A stretch of DNA of 64,000 bases from Sphingobium sp. EM0848 (GTDB taxonomy: Bacteria > Pseudomonadota > Alphaproteobacteria > Sphingomonadales > Sphingomonadaceae), in assembly GCF_013375555.1 (NCBI RefSeq), contig NZ_JABXWB010000005.1, forward strand, positions 885,501 through 949,500, read 5' to 3'. Under the pieces are notes generated by a model that worked only from the letters and a program-made list of their open reading frames with translations, was not told where the DNA came from and ran no database searches. Position numbers and translations under genes: made by a program. Positions 17,339 through 26,933 of the stretch are shown here, in pieces (within the stretch, counting starts at the first letter, position 1; each line of letters opens with the position of its first letter).

Positions 17339-18250
17339 GTGACGAACAGGATTAAGCGCGCTCGACGCGTCCAGCTGTCCATTCCCGGCAGCAGCGAGAA
17401 AATGTTGCAGAAGGGAGCCGCGTCCGCCGCCGATCATATTTTTTGCGACCTGGAAGATGCCGTCGCGCCGGCCGCCAAGGTGGAAGCGCGCAGCAAGGTC
17501 GCCTGGGCGCTGAACAACCTCGATTGGGGCCGCAAGACACGGTGCGTTCGGATCAACGACGTGACCACCGAGTTCTGCCACGGCGACATCATCGAAGTGG
17601 TGGAGAGGGCCGGCACCAATATCGACACGATCATGCTGACCAAGCCCTATAGCGCCGCCGACGTGATCTTCCTGGACCGGATGCTAGGTCAGCTCGAGAA
17701 GAAGCTGAAGCTCGACAAGCGGATCGGCATCGAAGTGCTGATCGAGGAGGTGCAGGCGCTTCAGAATGTCGAGGAGATTTCTCGCTGTTCCGATCGTTTG
17801 GAATGCCTGATCTTCGGCATGGGCGACTATTCGGGTTCGCAGGGTATCGCGATTGAGAGCATCGGTGCCACCGGGGGCTATCCGGGCGATCTTTTCCACT
17901 ATGCCCGCTTCCGTATCGCCATGGCCGCGCGTGCGGCTGGGCTTGATGCTGTTGATGGGCCGTTTGGCGACTTCAAGGACGAAGAGGGCTATCGTCGCGA
18001 GGCCGGCTACGCCAAGACGCTGGGCATGGTCGGCAAATGGGCGATCCACCCCAATCAGATCGCGCCGGGTCTCGACGTCTTCTCGCCCAAGGCCGATGAG
18101 GTCGAGCGCGCGCGCAAGATGGAGAGGGCCTATCGCGAGGCAGAAGCGCAGGGTTTCGGCGCCGCTCAGGTTGACGGCGTCATGATCGACGTCGCGGTGC
18201 TGCGCTTTGTTCGCAACACGCTCGATCTGGCTGACCTTTACGGCATGTGA
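17339..18250 (+). CDS. CitE-like lyase (malyl/citramalyl-CoA lyase type), copy 2
   Basis: 303 aa, GTG 17339 with GGAGAAGAAG immediately upstream, tightly coupled to the CoA-transferase gene. Motifs: CDLEDAVAPAAK, GIEVLIEEVQAL, IFGMGDYSGSQG and GKWAIHPNQIAPG. The insert after the GMGDYS block (GATGGYPGDLFHYARFR) resembles malyl-CoA/beta-methylmalyl-CoA lyases more than the other two window paralogues. Expected reaction: reversible aldol cleavage of a 3-hydroxy-acyl-CoA. Followed by an ACAD gene. Confidence 0.85.
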   Translation: MTNRIKRARRVQLSIPGSSEKMLQKGAASAADHIFCDLEDAVAPAAKVEARSKVAWALNNLDWGRKTRCVRINDVTTEFCHGDIIEVVERAGTNIDTIMLTKPYSAADVIFLDRMLGQLEKKLKLDKRIGIEVLIEEVQALQNVEEISRCSDRLECLIFGMGDYSGSQGIAIESIGATGGYPGDLFHYARFRIAMAARAAGLDAVDGPFGDFKDEEGYRREAGYAKTLGMVGKWAIHPNQIAPGLDVFSPKADEVERARKMERAYREAEAQGFGAAQVDGVMIDVAVLRFVRNTLDLADLYGM

Positions 18251-18286
18251 AACCGATCGATCCGATCGTTAGCGGGAAGCAGTTTG

Positions 18287-19486
18287 ATGGATGACATGGG
18301 TTTGGCAGCGACCGTCGGTTATCTGACGCCGGAACGGATCATGATACGGGACATGGCCCGCCAGTTCGTTGATGAGGAGGTGACTCCGCTGGCGAACAGG
18401 CTCGATCCCGAGCATGGCGATATTCCGCGTGAGCTTATCAAGCGCATGGGGGAGCTGGGCTTTTTCGGAATTCTGGTTCCGGAAGAGTTGGGCGGCCTGG
18501 GCCTGGGCGCCTTCGAATATTGCCTGGTCGCCGAGGAACTGGCGCGCGGATGGATGAGCGTGGCGAGCGTGCTGGCGCGTGCCAACGGCTTCTACAAGTC
18601 GGTGCCGGGAACCGAGGTGGAACGTCGTGAGAAGATCGCGGCGATGATCCGGGGAGACTATCTGGGGTCCGGCGCGCTATCCGAGCCGCAGACCGGATCG
18701 GACCTTTCGAATGTCGCCACCAAGGCGCGGCGTGAGGGCGACGAATGGGTCATTACCGGCAACAAATATTGGTGCACCTTCGCTGACGGGGCCGACTGCA
18801 TCATCGTTCTCTGCAAGGTCGACGATCCCGACGCGGCGCCGGGCGCCAAGGCGCGTACCGTGATGGTGGCGGTTGAAAAGCCGAAGGGGGAGCTTCCCAA
18901 TAATTGTTCGGGCGCACCCATTCCCAAGATCGGCTATTTCGGCTGGAAGACGTGGGAGTTGCGTTTCGAAGGTACCCGTGCGCCGGTCCAGGCGGACGAG
19001 AATCTGAACGATGGTCGCGGTTTCCAGGCGGCTGCGGCGATGCTGGGTATTGCGCGCGCGCATACGGCGGCACGGTCGATCGGACAGGCGCAGGCCGCGC
19101 TCGATCACGCCATTGCCTATGCCAAGGATCGCGTCCAGTTCGGCCGTCCGATCTCCGATTTTCAGGCTATCCGCTTCAAGATCGCGACCATGGCGACGGA
19201 GATCGAGGCGGCGCGTCAGCTAATGTATCATACCTGTGCCCAGATCGATGCAGGCAAGGGCTCCTCGCTGGAGACCTCAATGGCCAAATATTATGCGTCG
19301 GAAATGTCGGAGCGCGTGACCAGCGAGGCTTTGCAGATATTGGGCGGCGCGGGCTATACCACGCTGCATCCTGTCGAACGCTATTGGCGCGACGCGCGGC
19401 TTACCAAGATCATTGAGGGGACGTCGGAAATCCAGCAGCGGATCATCTCCGACATTCTGCTTGGAAAGCCGACGCGGCCGGATTGA
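18287..19486 (+). CDS. Acyl-CoA dehydrogenase, MCAD/SCAD-like
   Basis: 399 aa, ATG 18287 with GGGAAG upstream. The MCAD-type base is present as Glu377 in IIEGTSEIQQRI. Other ACAD blocks: LSEPQTGSDLS, FGRPISDFQAI and LQILGGAGYT. A 15-residue insertion (around GELPNNCSGAPIP) in the beta domain is like that of dehydrogenases for substituted or cyclic acyl-CoAs. Sits in the CoA-transferase/CitE operon, suggesting desaturation of the same intermediate family. Confidence 0.9.
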   Translation: MDDMGLAATVGYLTPERIMIRDMARQFVDEEVTPLANRLDPEHGDIPRELIKRMGELGFFGILVPEELGGLGLGAFEYCLVAEELARGWMSVASVLARANGFYKSVPGTEVERREKIAAMIRGDYLGSGALSEPQTGSDLSNVATKARREGDEWVITGNKYWCTFADGADCIIVLCKVDDPDAAPGAKARTVMVAVEKPKGELPNNCSGAPIPKIGYFGWKTWELRFEGTRAPVQADENLNDGRGFQAAAAMLGIARAHTAARSIGQAQAALDHAIAYAKDRVQFGRPISDFQAIRFKIATMATEIEAARQLMYHTCAQIDAGKGSSLETSMAKYYASEMSERVTSEALQILGGAGYTTLHPVERYWRDARLTKIIEGTSEIQQRIISDILLGKPTRPD

Positions 19487-19688
19487 CGGACTTGGCCCGA
19501 TCCCTTGCGGGAAAGGGGAATATCGCCCTCGATTGTGATGGGGCGGCGCAGGATCGGATCCACTAGGATCGGTACGAGGCGGGAAGGACGACGATGCTCC
19601 CCTCGCCCCGACATCTTGTGTCCGAACAGGGCGAAACGAAACGGCGCCGGGAAATTATTTGCCGGCATAGCGAATTGCAGGAGTGGTG

Positions 19689-20852
19689 ATGAATTTTGAC
19701 CTTTCCCCAGAGCAGCTTGCGTTACAGGAAAAGGCCCGGGAAGTGGGTCTGCAATGGCGCGGCCAATATGAAAAATGGGACGCCGAGGATGAGTCCCCCT
19801 ATAAGGACATCGTCGTCACGCTGCGCGACGCGGGGCTTCTGGGCCTGACCATTCCCAAGCAATATGGCGGCAAGGGCGGCACGGCGCTGGACTATGCCAT
19901 AGTGGTTGAGCAGCTCGTGCGCAATTCGCGCAGCTGGATTCTGGGTGAAGGGCCGTTCTCGACGACCGGACCGGGGCCTTCCATGATCCTGTTGTCGAAT
20001 GAAGAGCGTACGCGCCAGAAATACCTGCCGCCCATCGTAAACGGGGATATTGGTTGTGCGATCGCGCTGACGGAACCCGATCATGGATCGGACCTGACCG
20101 ATCTGGAAACCACCGCTGTTGTCGATGGCGATCATTTTATCGTCAATGGCCACAAGCGCTTCATCACCGGATCGCCGCATAATGAACTCTATGCCGTGTT
20201 TGCCAGATTCGACGACATTCCGGGCGCGCGGGGCGTGGGTTGCATATTGGTCGAGGCCGGTACGCCGGGTTGCGAACTGCTGCGGGGCGTCGAATGGCTG
20301 GGCTGTCGCGGCATGCCGCATGGCGAGGTGATTTTGACCGACTGCCGCGTGCCCAAGGAAAATGTGGTGCGCGGCGCGGGGCACTTCCGCGAATTGATGA
20401 CGGGCTTTAACATGGAGCGGCTGCACAATTCGATCTTCAGCCTGTCGCTGGCTGGCATCGCCTATGACGAGGCTGTCGCCTATGTCGAAAAGCGTCAATG
20501 TTTCGGCAAGGACGTCATTCAGTATCAATCGGTCTATCACGACATCGTCGACATGTATCTGGCGATTGAGGCGCAGCGGCTGCTGACATGGCGCGCGGCG
20601 AGCACGGCGGATCAGGGGGTGTTCCCCAAGGTTCTCGATGCAAGCCTGTCGAAGCTGTTCGGCTCGCAAATGGCGCCTCAGGTCACGCTGACTGGCGTGA
20701 AGCTGCATGGCGGCGACGGCGTGACGATGGACTTCCCGGTGCAGACAGCGATGCGCGATGCCGTTTCGGCCATGGTTGCTGGCGGTGCTCCTGCGGTACT
20801 CAAGAACGCGATCGCCGCTCAACTCTTCCCACATCGGCGTTTTCCGCAGTAA
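19689..20852 (+). CDS. Acyl-CoA dehydrogenase family protein
   Basis: 387 aa; ATG 19689 with AGGAG at 19679-19683 (in-frame GTGs at 19683/19686 rejected). TEPDHGSDLTDLE marks the FAD domain. The EGT base is replaced by AGGA, and Glu243 in NMERLH occupies the LCAD/IVD position. The 202-nt spacer before it, with only degenerate repeats, may hold its own promoter. A VOC protein follows 51 nt later. Confidence 0.88.
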   Translation: MNFDLSPEQLALQEKAREVGLQWRGQYEKWDAEDESPYKDIVVTLRDAGLLGLTIPKQYGGKGGTALDYAIVVEQLVRNSRSWILGEGPFSTTGPGPSMILLSNEERTRQKYLPPIVNGDIGCAIALTEPDHGSDLTDLETTAVVDGDHFIVNGHKRFITGSPHNELYAVFARFDDIPGARGVGCILVEAGTPGCELLRGVEWLGCRGMPHGEVILTDCRVPKENVVRGAGHFRELMTGFNMERLHNSIFSLSLAGIAYDEAVAYVEKRQCFGKDVIQYQSVYHDIVDMYLAIEAQRLLTWRAASTADQGVFPKVLDASLSKLFGSQMAPQVTLTGVKLHGGDGVTMDFPVQTAMRDAVSAMVAGGAPAVLKNAIAAQLFPHRRFPQ

Positions 20853-20903
20853 CATGCGCCCGGGCGCTCATGCCCGGGTAATGAACAAGCGGAAGAGGAT
20901 CCG

Positions 20904-21374
20904 ATGACGGGCTGGACGATCGGACACATCGGCATATGCGTGACGGACCTTGAACGGTCCGTCCGTTTTTGGTGTGAAGGTCTGGGTTTCGAAATGCTGC
21001 GGGAATTCGCCTTCAAGGGCGATAGCTGGCGCCGTATCCTGGAAATCGACGGTTCGCTCGATCTGCAAACCCGGATCATCCGCCGTGATCATATGACATT
21101 GGAACTGCTCCACTTCATATCTCCCGGCCATGAGGGGCCGCCGGAGCGGGTGCCGATGAACCGGCTGGGTTTCACGCATCTTGCGATATGGGTGAAGGAT
21201 ATCGACGCCGTGGCCGCGCGCGTGGTCGAATATGGCGGTGCTGTGGTGGAGGATACGCGTGTCCTTTTCGATCATCCGTTGCTGCGCGGGCGATGGCTGA
21301 TATGCACCGATCCTGACGGTCTCCGGCTGGAACTGGTCGAATATCCCGATGGTGAGGACGTGCTCGAACGTTGA
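20904..21374 (+). CDS. VOC (glyoxalase/epimerase fold) protein
   Basis: 156 aa. Starts with GHIGICVTDLERSVRFW and has HLAIWVKDID and DGLRLELVEY, the paired beta-alpha-beta3 units and metal ligands (His, Glu) of the VOC superfamily. Resembles methylmalonyl-CoA epimerase or lactoylglutathione lyase in size. In a pathway producing 2-methyl-branched acyl-CoAs an epimerase would be reasonable, but the substrate is not readable. A CCCGGGC/GCCCGGG hairpin (20859-20878) lies in the gap after the ACAD gene. Confidence 0.75.
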   Translation: MTGWTIGHIGICVTDLERSVRFWCEGLGFEMLREFAFKGDSWRRILEIDGSLDLQTRIIRRDHMTLELLHFISPGHEGPPERVPMNRLGFTHLAIWVKDIDAVAARVVEYGGAVVEDTRVLFDHPLLRGRWLICTDPDGLRLELVEYPDGEDVLER

Positions 21375-21381
21375 AGCGGGT

Positions 21382-21413
21382 CGGGAAGCTCGAGCTCCAT
21401 GTCGAGCTTCCCG
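21382..21413. terminator. 12-bp perfect hairpin between convergent VOC and MFS genes
   Basis: CGGGAAGCTCGA (21382-21393) pairs perfectly with TCGAGCTTCCCG (21402-21413) around an 8-nt loop. There is no long T-run, but the position between two convergent stops supports a transcription-end function in both directions. Confidence 0.65.
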
Positions 21414-21426
21414 CGAACGCGGAACA

Positions 21427-22701
21427 TCATTCCCGCTGGGCGATGACCGACACTCTCCAATAGAAAAACGCTGTGAATATCAGCAATGTCGAGGTGAACA
21501 GGATCGCCCAGCGAATATCCAGCGCATCAGATATGGCGCCCGTCATCAACGGGATGGTGCTGTTGCCCAGAAGGTTCGTGACAAATCGGGATGCCGCAAG
21601 GGAGATGCCGCGTTCCCGTGCCGGACTCAGCGCGATGATGATCGCATAGCCCGGTGGAACGAACATCCCGCCCATCACCGCAATCAGGCATAGCCCGATC
21701 AGCGAAACGCCCAGTGAATGACCCGACGTCATGACCATTCCCGCAATGACGGCGACGATTGATGCGAGGATCGGGATCAAGGCGAGCCTTTTCACCTGGC
21801 CCTTCGCAAAGCGATCGGCAATCGGTCCGACAGCCGTGGCGCCGATCACCATACCCAGGCCATATCCCATGCCCGTCCAGAACGCTCCTTCGCTGACGGG
21901 TTTGTCATAGACGCGGACCAGGAAAGACGTCGTCCAGATCGTGATGGAAAATATGACGCCGTTGGCAATGGTCGCTCCGGCCATGGTGTAGACTATGGCC
22001 TTGTTGCCGATGATCGACTTGAACGTCGCCTTGAACCCGGCATTGTCCGGCGCGGCGGAGGGGGTGTCGAAGCGTCCGCGTCGCGGCTCCTTCGTCGTGA
22101 ACAGCAGGAGTGCCGCAAGCGCCACGCCCGGACCGCCGGAGACAAGGAAGACCGTGCGCCAGCCATAGTGCGCCAATAGCCAAGCGCCAGCGACGAAGAT
22201 CAGGATCGCCCCGGCTGCTGCTCCGGCAATATAGATGCCGATGGCGGTGCTCCGTCTATCAGGCGGAAATGTGTCGGCCATGAGTGACATGGCTGCTGGC
22301 CCCTGGGTAGCTTCCGCCGTCCCGACACCCATGCGCGCGATCGCAAGAAGCGTGAAATTGGCGGCGATCGAACCCGCTGCGGTCAAGCCGCTCCAGATCG
22401 TTACCGAAAAACACAACAGTGCACGGCGATTGAGGCGGTCGACAAGCCACCCCATCGGCAGGATGGCAAGCGCATAGGGGAGTGTATAGGCCACCCCGCC
22501 CAACAGGCCGATATCCTTGTCGCTGAGCGAAAATTCCTGCTTCAAAGGCTCGGCGACAACGGAGATGATCGCCTTGTCGGCCGCGCCCATGGCGTTGATC
22601 AGCACCAGCACGGCCAGCACATACCATCGGTAAAGGCTGCCGTCTTCGGGATCGATGGCCTTCGCCTGATAAGTCGAAGGCCGGTAGTGCTTTGTCATCA
22701 T
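21427..22701 (-). CDS. MFS transporter
   Basis: 424 aa, about 12 transmembrane segments. Start set at ATG 22701 with GGAGAGG upstream; the frame stays open far beyond, across the carboxylase gene, but that is an antisense artefact. Features: DKAIISVVAEPLKQEF in TM1, GWLVDRLNRRALL in the TM2-3 loop (the MFS signature), and a central hydrophilic loop after KEPRRGRF. Spinster/organic-acid type MFS carriers look like this. It is the only inner-membrane carrier in the window and likely moves a pathway acid. Divergent from the carboxylase operon. Confidence 0.88.
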   Translation of the reverse strand: MMTKHYRPSTYQAKAIDPEDGSLYRWYVLAVLVLINAMGAADKAIISVVAEPLKQEFSLSDKDIGLLGGVAYTLPYALAILPMGWLVDRLNRRALLCFSVTIWSGLTAAGSIAANFTLLAIARMGVGTAEATQGPAAMSLMADTFPPDRRSTAIGIYIAGAAAGAILIFVAGAWLLAHYGWRTVFLVSGGPGVALAALLLFTTKEPRRGRFDTPSAAPDNAGFKATFKSIIGNKAIVYTMAGATIANGVIFSITIWTTSFLVRVYDKPVSEGAFWTGMGYGLGMVIGATAVGPIADRFAKGQVKRLALIPILASIVAVIAGMVMTSGHSLGVSLIGLCLIAVMGGMFVPPGYAIIIALSPARERGISLAASRFVTNLLGNSTIPLMTGAISDALDIRWAILFTSTLLIFTAFFYWRVSVIAQRE

Positions 22702-23031
22702 CCTCTCCACGGCATATTGGAACCGGCTTTTCGCCTGTGAACAAGCGAGCACCAAGCCACCGTTCGAGTCTGGTGATACCTGCGGAAAGTGAGAGGTGCG
22801 CAAGGTCGGACAGAGTTGCGAAAATGGCGATGTCGACGGTTGTCGGGACCTGGCGCGGTTATCATCGGGTAATCCATCCGGGATCGCCTGCAAATCCCGT
22901 CTTTCCACAGGCCGGCCGCCGTCCAGAATATCCGCCGAAAGTGAACGGAAGAATATGCCAATGAAGTCGAACAGTGATTTCGATCCGACCAAATGCGATC
23001 CCCCGTTCCGCAGTTCGGCCGGAGCGGCCGG
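22702..23031. promoter_or_regulatory. 330-bp divergent control region, MFS / carboxylase
   Basis: No credible gene lies here. Both flanking genes are read outward, so it must hold two promoters. GTTGCGAAAA at 22815-22824 matches the GTTGCGAAAC seen upstream of the IclR gene at 30937. I cannot place -10/-35 elements with confidence. Confidence 0.5.
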
Positions 23032-24633
23032 ATGACGGCGCCCGTTCTTTCCTCCAGCCTCAATCCGGACGATCCGCTGGTTCAGCAGCGAGCGACCCAT
23101 AACAGGGCATTGGCTCAGCAATTGCGTGCCCAAGTTGCGAAAGCAGCCCTTGGCGGGGATGAGCGCAGCCGCGACCGTCATGTCTCGCGGGGCAAGCTGT
23201 TGCCGCGCGACCGCGTGGAGCAGCTGCTTGACCCCGGCTCGCCATTGCTCGAAATCGGACAGCTTGCCGCGAACGGCCTCTATGGGGATGAAGTGCCCGG
23301 CGCGGGTATTATCGCCGGCATCGGGCGCGTGTCCGGGCGACAGTGCATGATCTTTGCCAATGATGCGACGGTAAAGGGCGGCACCTATTACCCGTTGACG
23401 GTGAAGAAGCATTTGCGCGCGCAGGAGATCGCGGCCGAAAATGGCCTTCCCTGCATCTATCTGGTGGATTCGGGCGGCGCGAATTTGCCCAATCAGGCGG
23501 AGGTATTTCCGGACCGCGACCATTTTGGCCGGTTTTTCTTCAATCAGGCGAGCATGTCCGCGCGCGGCATTCCGCAGATCGCCTGCGTGATGGGCAGTTG
23601 TACGGCCGGCGGCGCCTATGTCCCCGCCATGTCGGACGAGACGGTGATCGTCAGGGAACAGGGTACGATCTTCCTTGCCGGCCCTCCGCTGGTGCAGGCT
23701 GCCACGGGCGAGATCATCTCTGCGGAGGAACTGGGCGGTGGCGAAATGCACAGCCGCACGTCCGGCGTGACCGATCATCTTGCCGATAATGATGAACATG
23801 CGCTGTCAATCGTGCGGGATATCGTTTCGCATCTGGGTCCTGCAGGCGATGCCGGCATTCAACGGCGCGAGGCGCGCCCGCCGAAATTCGATCCGGAAGA
23901 CCTTTATGCGATCGTCCCCGAAGATGTCCGCGCGTCCTATGATGTGCATGAGGTGATTGCCCGGATTGTCGACGGGTCGGAATTTCATGAGTTCAAAGCC
24001 CTGTATGGCAACACGCTGGTTTGTGGCTTTGCCCATATTTGCGGGATGCCGGTAGCGATCCTTGCCAATAATGGCGTGCTGTTCAGCCAGAGTGCCCAGA
24101 AGGGCGCGCATTTCATCGAACTGGCCTGTCAGCGCCGTATTCCGCTGCTGTTCCTCCAGAATATTTCCGGCTTCATGGTGGGCGGTAAATATGAGGCGGA
24201 AGGCATCGCCAAACATGGCGCGAAGCTGGTAACCGCCGTCGCTACTGCAACCGTGCCCAAGATCACGGTGCTGATCGGCGGCAGTTTCGGTGCGGGCAAT
24301 TATGGGATGTGCGGTCGCGCCTATCAGCCCCGCTTCCTGTTCACCTGGCCCAACAGCCGCATTTCCGTGATGGGGGGCGAACAGGCGGCGAGCGTGCTCG
24401 CCACGGTCCACCGGGACGGCGCGAAATGGACGCCGGAGGAGGCCGAAGCTTTCAAGGCGCCGATCCGGCAGAAATATGAGGATGAAGGCAATCCCTATTA
24501 CGCCACCGCTCGGCTGTGGGACGATGGCGTGATTGATCCCGTGCAGACCCGCGACGTGCTGGGGCTGGCGCTGGAAGCCTGCCTCGAAACGCCCATCCCC
24601 GAACGCCCGGCGTTCGGCGTGTTCAGGATGTAG
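23032..24633 (+). CDS. Biotin-dependent acyl-CoA carboxylase, beta (carboxyltransferase) subunit, MCC/GCC type
   Basis: 533 aa; ATG 23032 with GGAG at 23021-23024. The methylcrotonoyl/geranyl-CoA carboxylase pattern is evident: [29 protein letters not shown] (acyl-CoA site), [31 protein letters not shown] and SVMGGEQAA. Together with the alpha subunit it would carboxylate the gamma-methyl of a 3-methyl-2-enoyl-CoA. Normal leucine (liu) or acyclic-terpene (atu) clusters pair it with crotonase-fold hydratases; here a MaoC and a CitE follow instead. MCC versus GCC cannot be decided by eye. Confidence 0.9.
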   Translation: MTAPVLSSSLNPDDPLVQQRATHNRALAQQLRAQVAKAALGGDERSRDRHVSRGKLLPRDRVEQLLDPGSPLLEIGQLAANGLYGDEVPGAGIIAGIGRVSGRQCMIFANDATVKGGTYYPLTVKKHLRAQEIAAENGLPCIYLVDSGGANLPNQAEVFPDRDHFGRFFFNQASMSARGIPQIACVMGSCTAGGAYVPAMSDETVIVREQGTIFLAGPPLVQAATGEIISAEELGGGEMHSRTSGVTDHLADNDEHALSIVRDIVSHLGPAGDAGIQRREARPPKFDPEDLYAIVPEDVRASYDVHEVIARIVDGSEFHEFKALYGNTLVCGFAHICGMPVAILANNGVLFSQSAQKGAHFIELACQRRIPLLFLQNISGFMVGGKYEAEGIAKHGAKLVTAVATATVPKITVLIGGSFGAGNYGMCGRAYQPRFLFTWPNSRISVMGGEQAASVLATVHRDGAKWTPEEAEAFKAPIRQKYEDEGNPYYATARLWDDGVIDPVQTRDVLGLALEACLETPIPERPAFGVFRM

Positions 24634-24637
24634 TGCC

Positions 24638-26482
24638 GTGATCCGTTCCGTTCTTATCGCAAATCGCGGCGAAATCGCCTGCCGCATTATCCGCACCGCA
24701 AGGCGGCTGGGTATCCGCACCGTGGCGGTCTATTCCGATGCGGACGCCCGCGCGCTGCATGTCCGTTCGGCGGATGAGGCAGTCCATATCGGCCCGTCGC
24801 CCGCGCGCGAATCCTATCTGATGGGGGAGAAGATCCTCGCTGCGGCCAGGGCGACCGGGGCGGAGGCAATCCATCCTGGCTATGGTTTCCTCTCGGAAAA
24901 TGCGGAATTCGCGCAGAGCGTGCTGGATACCGGACTCGTCTGGGTCGGGCCGAAGCCCGACAGCATCACCGCCATGGGCCTCAAGGATGCCGCCAAGAAG
25001 CTGATGCAGCAGGCAGGGGTGCCGACCACGCCCGGCTATCTGGGCGAAAATCAGGACCCTGCTTTCCTGGCCGGCGAAGCGGAGAAGATCGGCTATCCCG
25101 TACTGATCAAGGCGGTCGCAGGCGGCGGCGGCAAGGGCATGCGGCTGGTCGAAAGTCCGGAAGATTTCACCGATGCGCTTGCATCCTGCCAGCGCGAGGC
25201 GGCGGCATCGTTCGGCAATCCCCATGTGTTGATCGAGAAATATATTTTGTCGCCCCGGCACATTGAGGTGCAGGTCTTCGGTGACGGTCATGGCAATGTC
25301 GTCCACCTGTTCGAGCGCGACTGCTCGCTCCAGCGGCGGCATCAGAAGGTGATCGAGGAAGCGCCCGCGCCGGGCATGGATGCCGCTACGCGTGCGGCGG
25401 TCTGTGCCGCCGCCGTGCGTGCGGCCAAGGCGGTGGATTATGAAGGCGCAGGCACGATCGAATTCATAGCCGACGGTTCTGAAGGGCTTCGTGCAGACCG
25501 CATCTGGTTCATGGAAATGAATACGCGCTTGCAGGTCGAGCATCCCGTGACCGAGGAAATCACCGGGCAGGATCTGGTCGAATGGCAGTTGCGCGTGGCG
25601 AGCGGCGAACCGCTGCCAAGGCGACAGGAGGAACTGGCCATCAGCGGTTGGGCCATGGAGGCGCGGCTTTATGCCGAAGACCCCGCTAAGGGGTTCCTGC
25701 CTTCTATCGGCCGGATTCAGATGCTGCGCTTCGGTTCGGCCCGTGGCGGACGGATCGATACCGGCATTTACGAGGACGCGGAGGTTTCGCCCTTCTACGA
25801 TCCGATGATCGCCAAGGTGATCGCGCATGGATCGACGCGGGAACAGGCGATCGAGCGGCTGGGCGAGATGCTGGAGGACACGGCGGTTTGGCCCGTCAAG
25901 ACCAATGCGGCCTTTCTTGTGAAGGCGCTGGCCCACCCGCAATTCGCAGCGGGCACGGTCGATACCGGCCTGATCGGTCGCGATGGCGAGGCGCTGGCCC
26001 AGCCGCCCGTCCCTTCGGATGCGATGCTGGCGAAGGCGGCGATGCAATTGGTGCCGAAGAGCCGTGTGCCGGGTTTCCGCCTCAATGCCGAACCGCACGG
26101 CCGCGCCCGCTTCCTGCTTGACGGCGAGACGGTGGAAATCCCGCTCAACGGTCATGGCGTGGAACGTCCACGCGAGTCCGTCCTGGCCACGGAAAAAGGG
26201 CAGGTCTGGTTGCTCGAACCGTGGCGCAAGCAGGGGGTGCACGGCGCGGCGGCGGGTGACGGGGCGATCCTTGCGCCGATGCCGGGCAGGGTGATCTCGG
26301 TGGCGGTGTCCGAGGGCCAACAGGTTGCCAAGGGGCAAAAGTTGCTGACTCTGGAAGCGATGAAGATGGAACACACGCTGACCGCACCGTTCGACGGCGT
26401 GGTGGCCGAGCTGAAGACCAGTGCAGGCTCTCAGGTGCAGGTCGAAGCGCTGTTGGCAAGGATCGAGGAGAGGGACGTCTGA
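24638..26482 (+). CDS. Biotin-dependent acyl-CoA carboxylase, alpha subunit (biotin carboxylase + BCCP)
   Basis: 614 aa, GTG 24638 four bases after the beta stop. Domain order: biotin carboxylase ([16 protein letters not shown] at the N-terminus; ATP-grasp [22 protein letters not shown]), a BT-like linker, and the biotinyl domain with EAMKMEH (biotinylated Lys576). Length and order match MCCA-type alpha subunits (about 620-670 aa). Translationally coupled to its beta partner and to the downstream MaoC. Confidence 0.93.
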   Translation: MIRSVLIANRGEIACRIIRTARRLGIRTVAVYSDADARALHVRSADEAVHIGPSPARESYLMGEKILAAARATGAEAIHPGYGFLSENAEFAQSVLDTGLVWVGPKPDSITAMGLKDAAKKLMQQAGVPTTPGYLGENQDPAFLAGEAEKIGYPVLIKAVAGGGGKGMRLVESPEDFTDALASCQREAAASFGNPHVLIEKYILSPRHIEVQVFGDGHGNVVHLFERDCSLQRRHQKVIEEAPAPGMDAATRAAVCAAAVRAAKAVDYEGAGTIEFIADGSEGLRADRIWFMEMNTRLQVEHPVTEEITGQDLVEWQLRVASGEPLPRRQEELAISGWAMEARLYAEDPAKGFLPSIGRIQMLRFGSARGGRIDTGIYEDAEVSPFYDPMIAKVIAHGSTREQAIERLGEMLEDTAVWPVKTNAAFLVKALAHPQFAAGTVDTGLIGRDGEALAQPPVPSDAMLAKAAMQLVPKSRVPGFRLNAEPHGRARFLLDGETVEIPLNGHGVERPRESVLATEKGQVWLLEPWRKQGVHGAAAGDGAILAPMPGRVISVAVSEGQQVAKGQKLLTLEAMKMEHTLTAPFDGVVAELKTSAGSQVQVEALLARIEERDV

Positions 26483-26483
26483 T

Positions 26484-26933
26484 ATGGCTGGACGCTGTTT
26501 TGAGGAATGGCAGGTGGGTATCCGGATCGAGCATGAGATCCGCCGCACCGTGACGGAAACTGACAATCTGCTGTTCAGCACGATGACGCACAATCCGCAG
26601 CCGTTGCATATCGACGCCGAGGCGGCGAAGGCGAGCGAGTTCGGGCAGATTCTTGTCAACGGCACCTTCACCTTCGCGCTGATGATCGGCCTTTCGGTGG
26701 GGGAAACGACGCTGGGCACGCTGGTTGCCAATCTGGGTTATGACCAATTGGTGATGCCCAAGCCCGTCTTTATCGGCGACACGATGCGCGCGACGAGCGA
26801 GGTGGTCGATCTGAAGGAATCCAGATCCCGTCCCAATGCCGGGATTGTCACCTTCCGCCATGAACTGCTCAATCAGCGTGACGAACTGGTCTGCCGATGC
26901 GTGCGGACAGCTCTGGTGAAGAGGGCGGCCTGA
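26484..26933 (+). CDS. MaoC-family hydratase, mesaconyl/itaconyl-CoA hydratase-like
   Basis: 149 aa single hotdog. [14 protein letters not shown] replaces the standard GDxNPLHxD hydratase-2 motif: His is kept, the Asp is not. That variant is typical of the mesaconyl/itaconyl-CoA hydratase-like subgroup acting on branched dicarboxylyl-CoAs. The C-terminus reads [17 protein letters not shown]. It begins 1 nt after the carboxylase alpha stop and overlaps the CitE start by one base (tgATG). So carboxylation, hydration and cleavage are encoded consecutively. Confidence 0.83.
   Translation: MAGRCFEEWQVGIRIEHEIRRTVTETDNLLFSTMTHNPQPLHIDAEAAKASEFGQILVNGTFTFALMIGLSVGETTLGTLVANLGYDQLVMPKPVFIGDTMRATSEVVDLKESRSRPNAGIVTFRHELLNQRDELVCRCVRTALVKRAA

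Noticed and set aside
22702..23799. N-terminal extension of the MFS transporter
   Set aside because: The extra 366 residues are antisense to the carboxylase beta gene and unlike any MFS N-terminus; GGAGAGG marks ATG 22701.
23032..24633. Plain leucine-degradation (liu) cluster
   Set aside because: No crotonase-fold hydratase beside the carboxylase; MaoC and CitE follow, and the HMG-CoA-lyase-like gene is 32 kb away fused to DUF6285.
24623..26731. 702-codon minus-strand open frame
   Set aside because: Antisense to the biotin carboxylase, which has all its motifs; low-complexity Arg/His/Leu composition.
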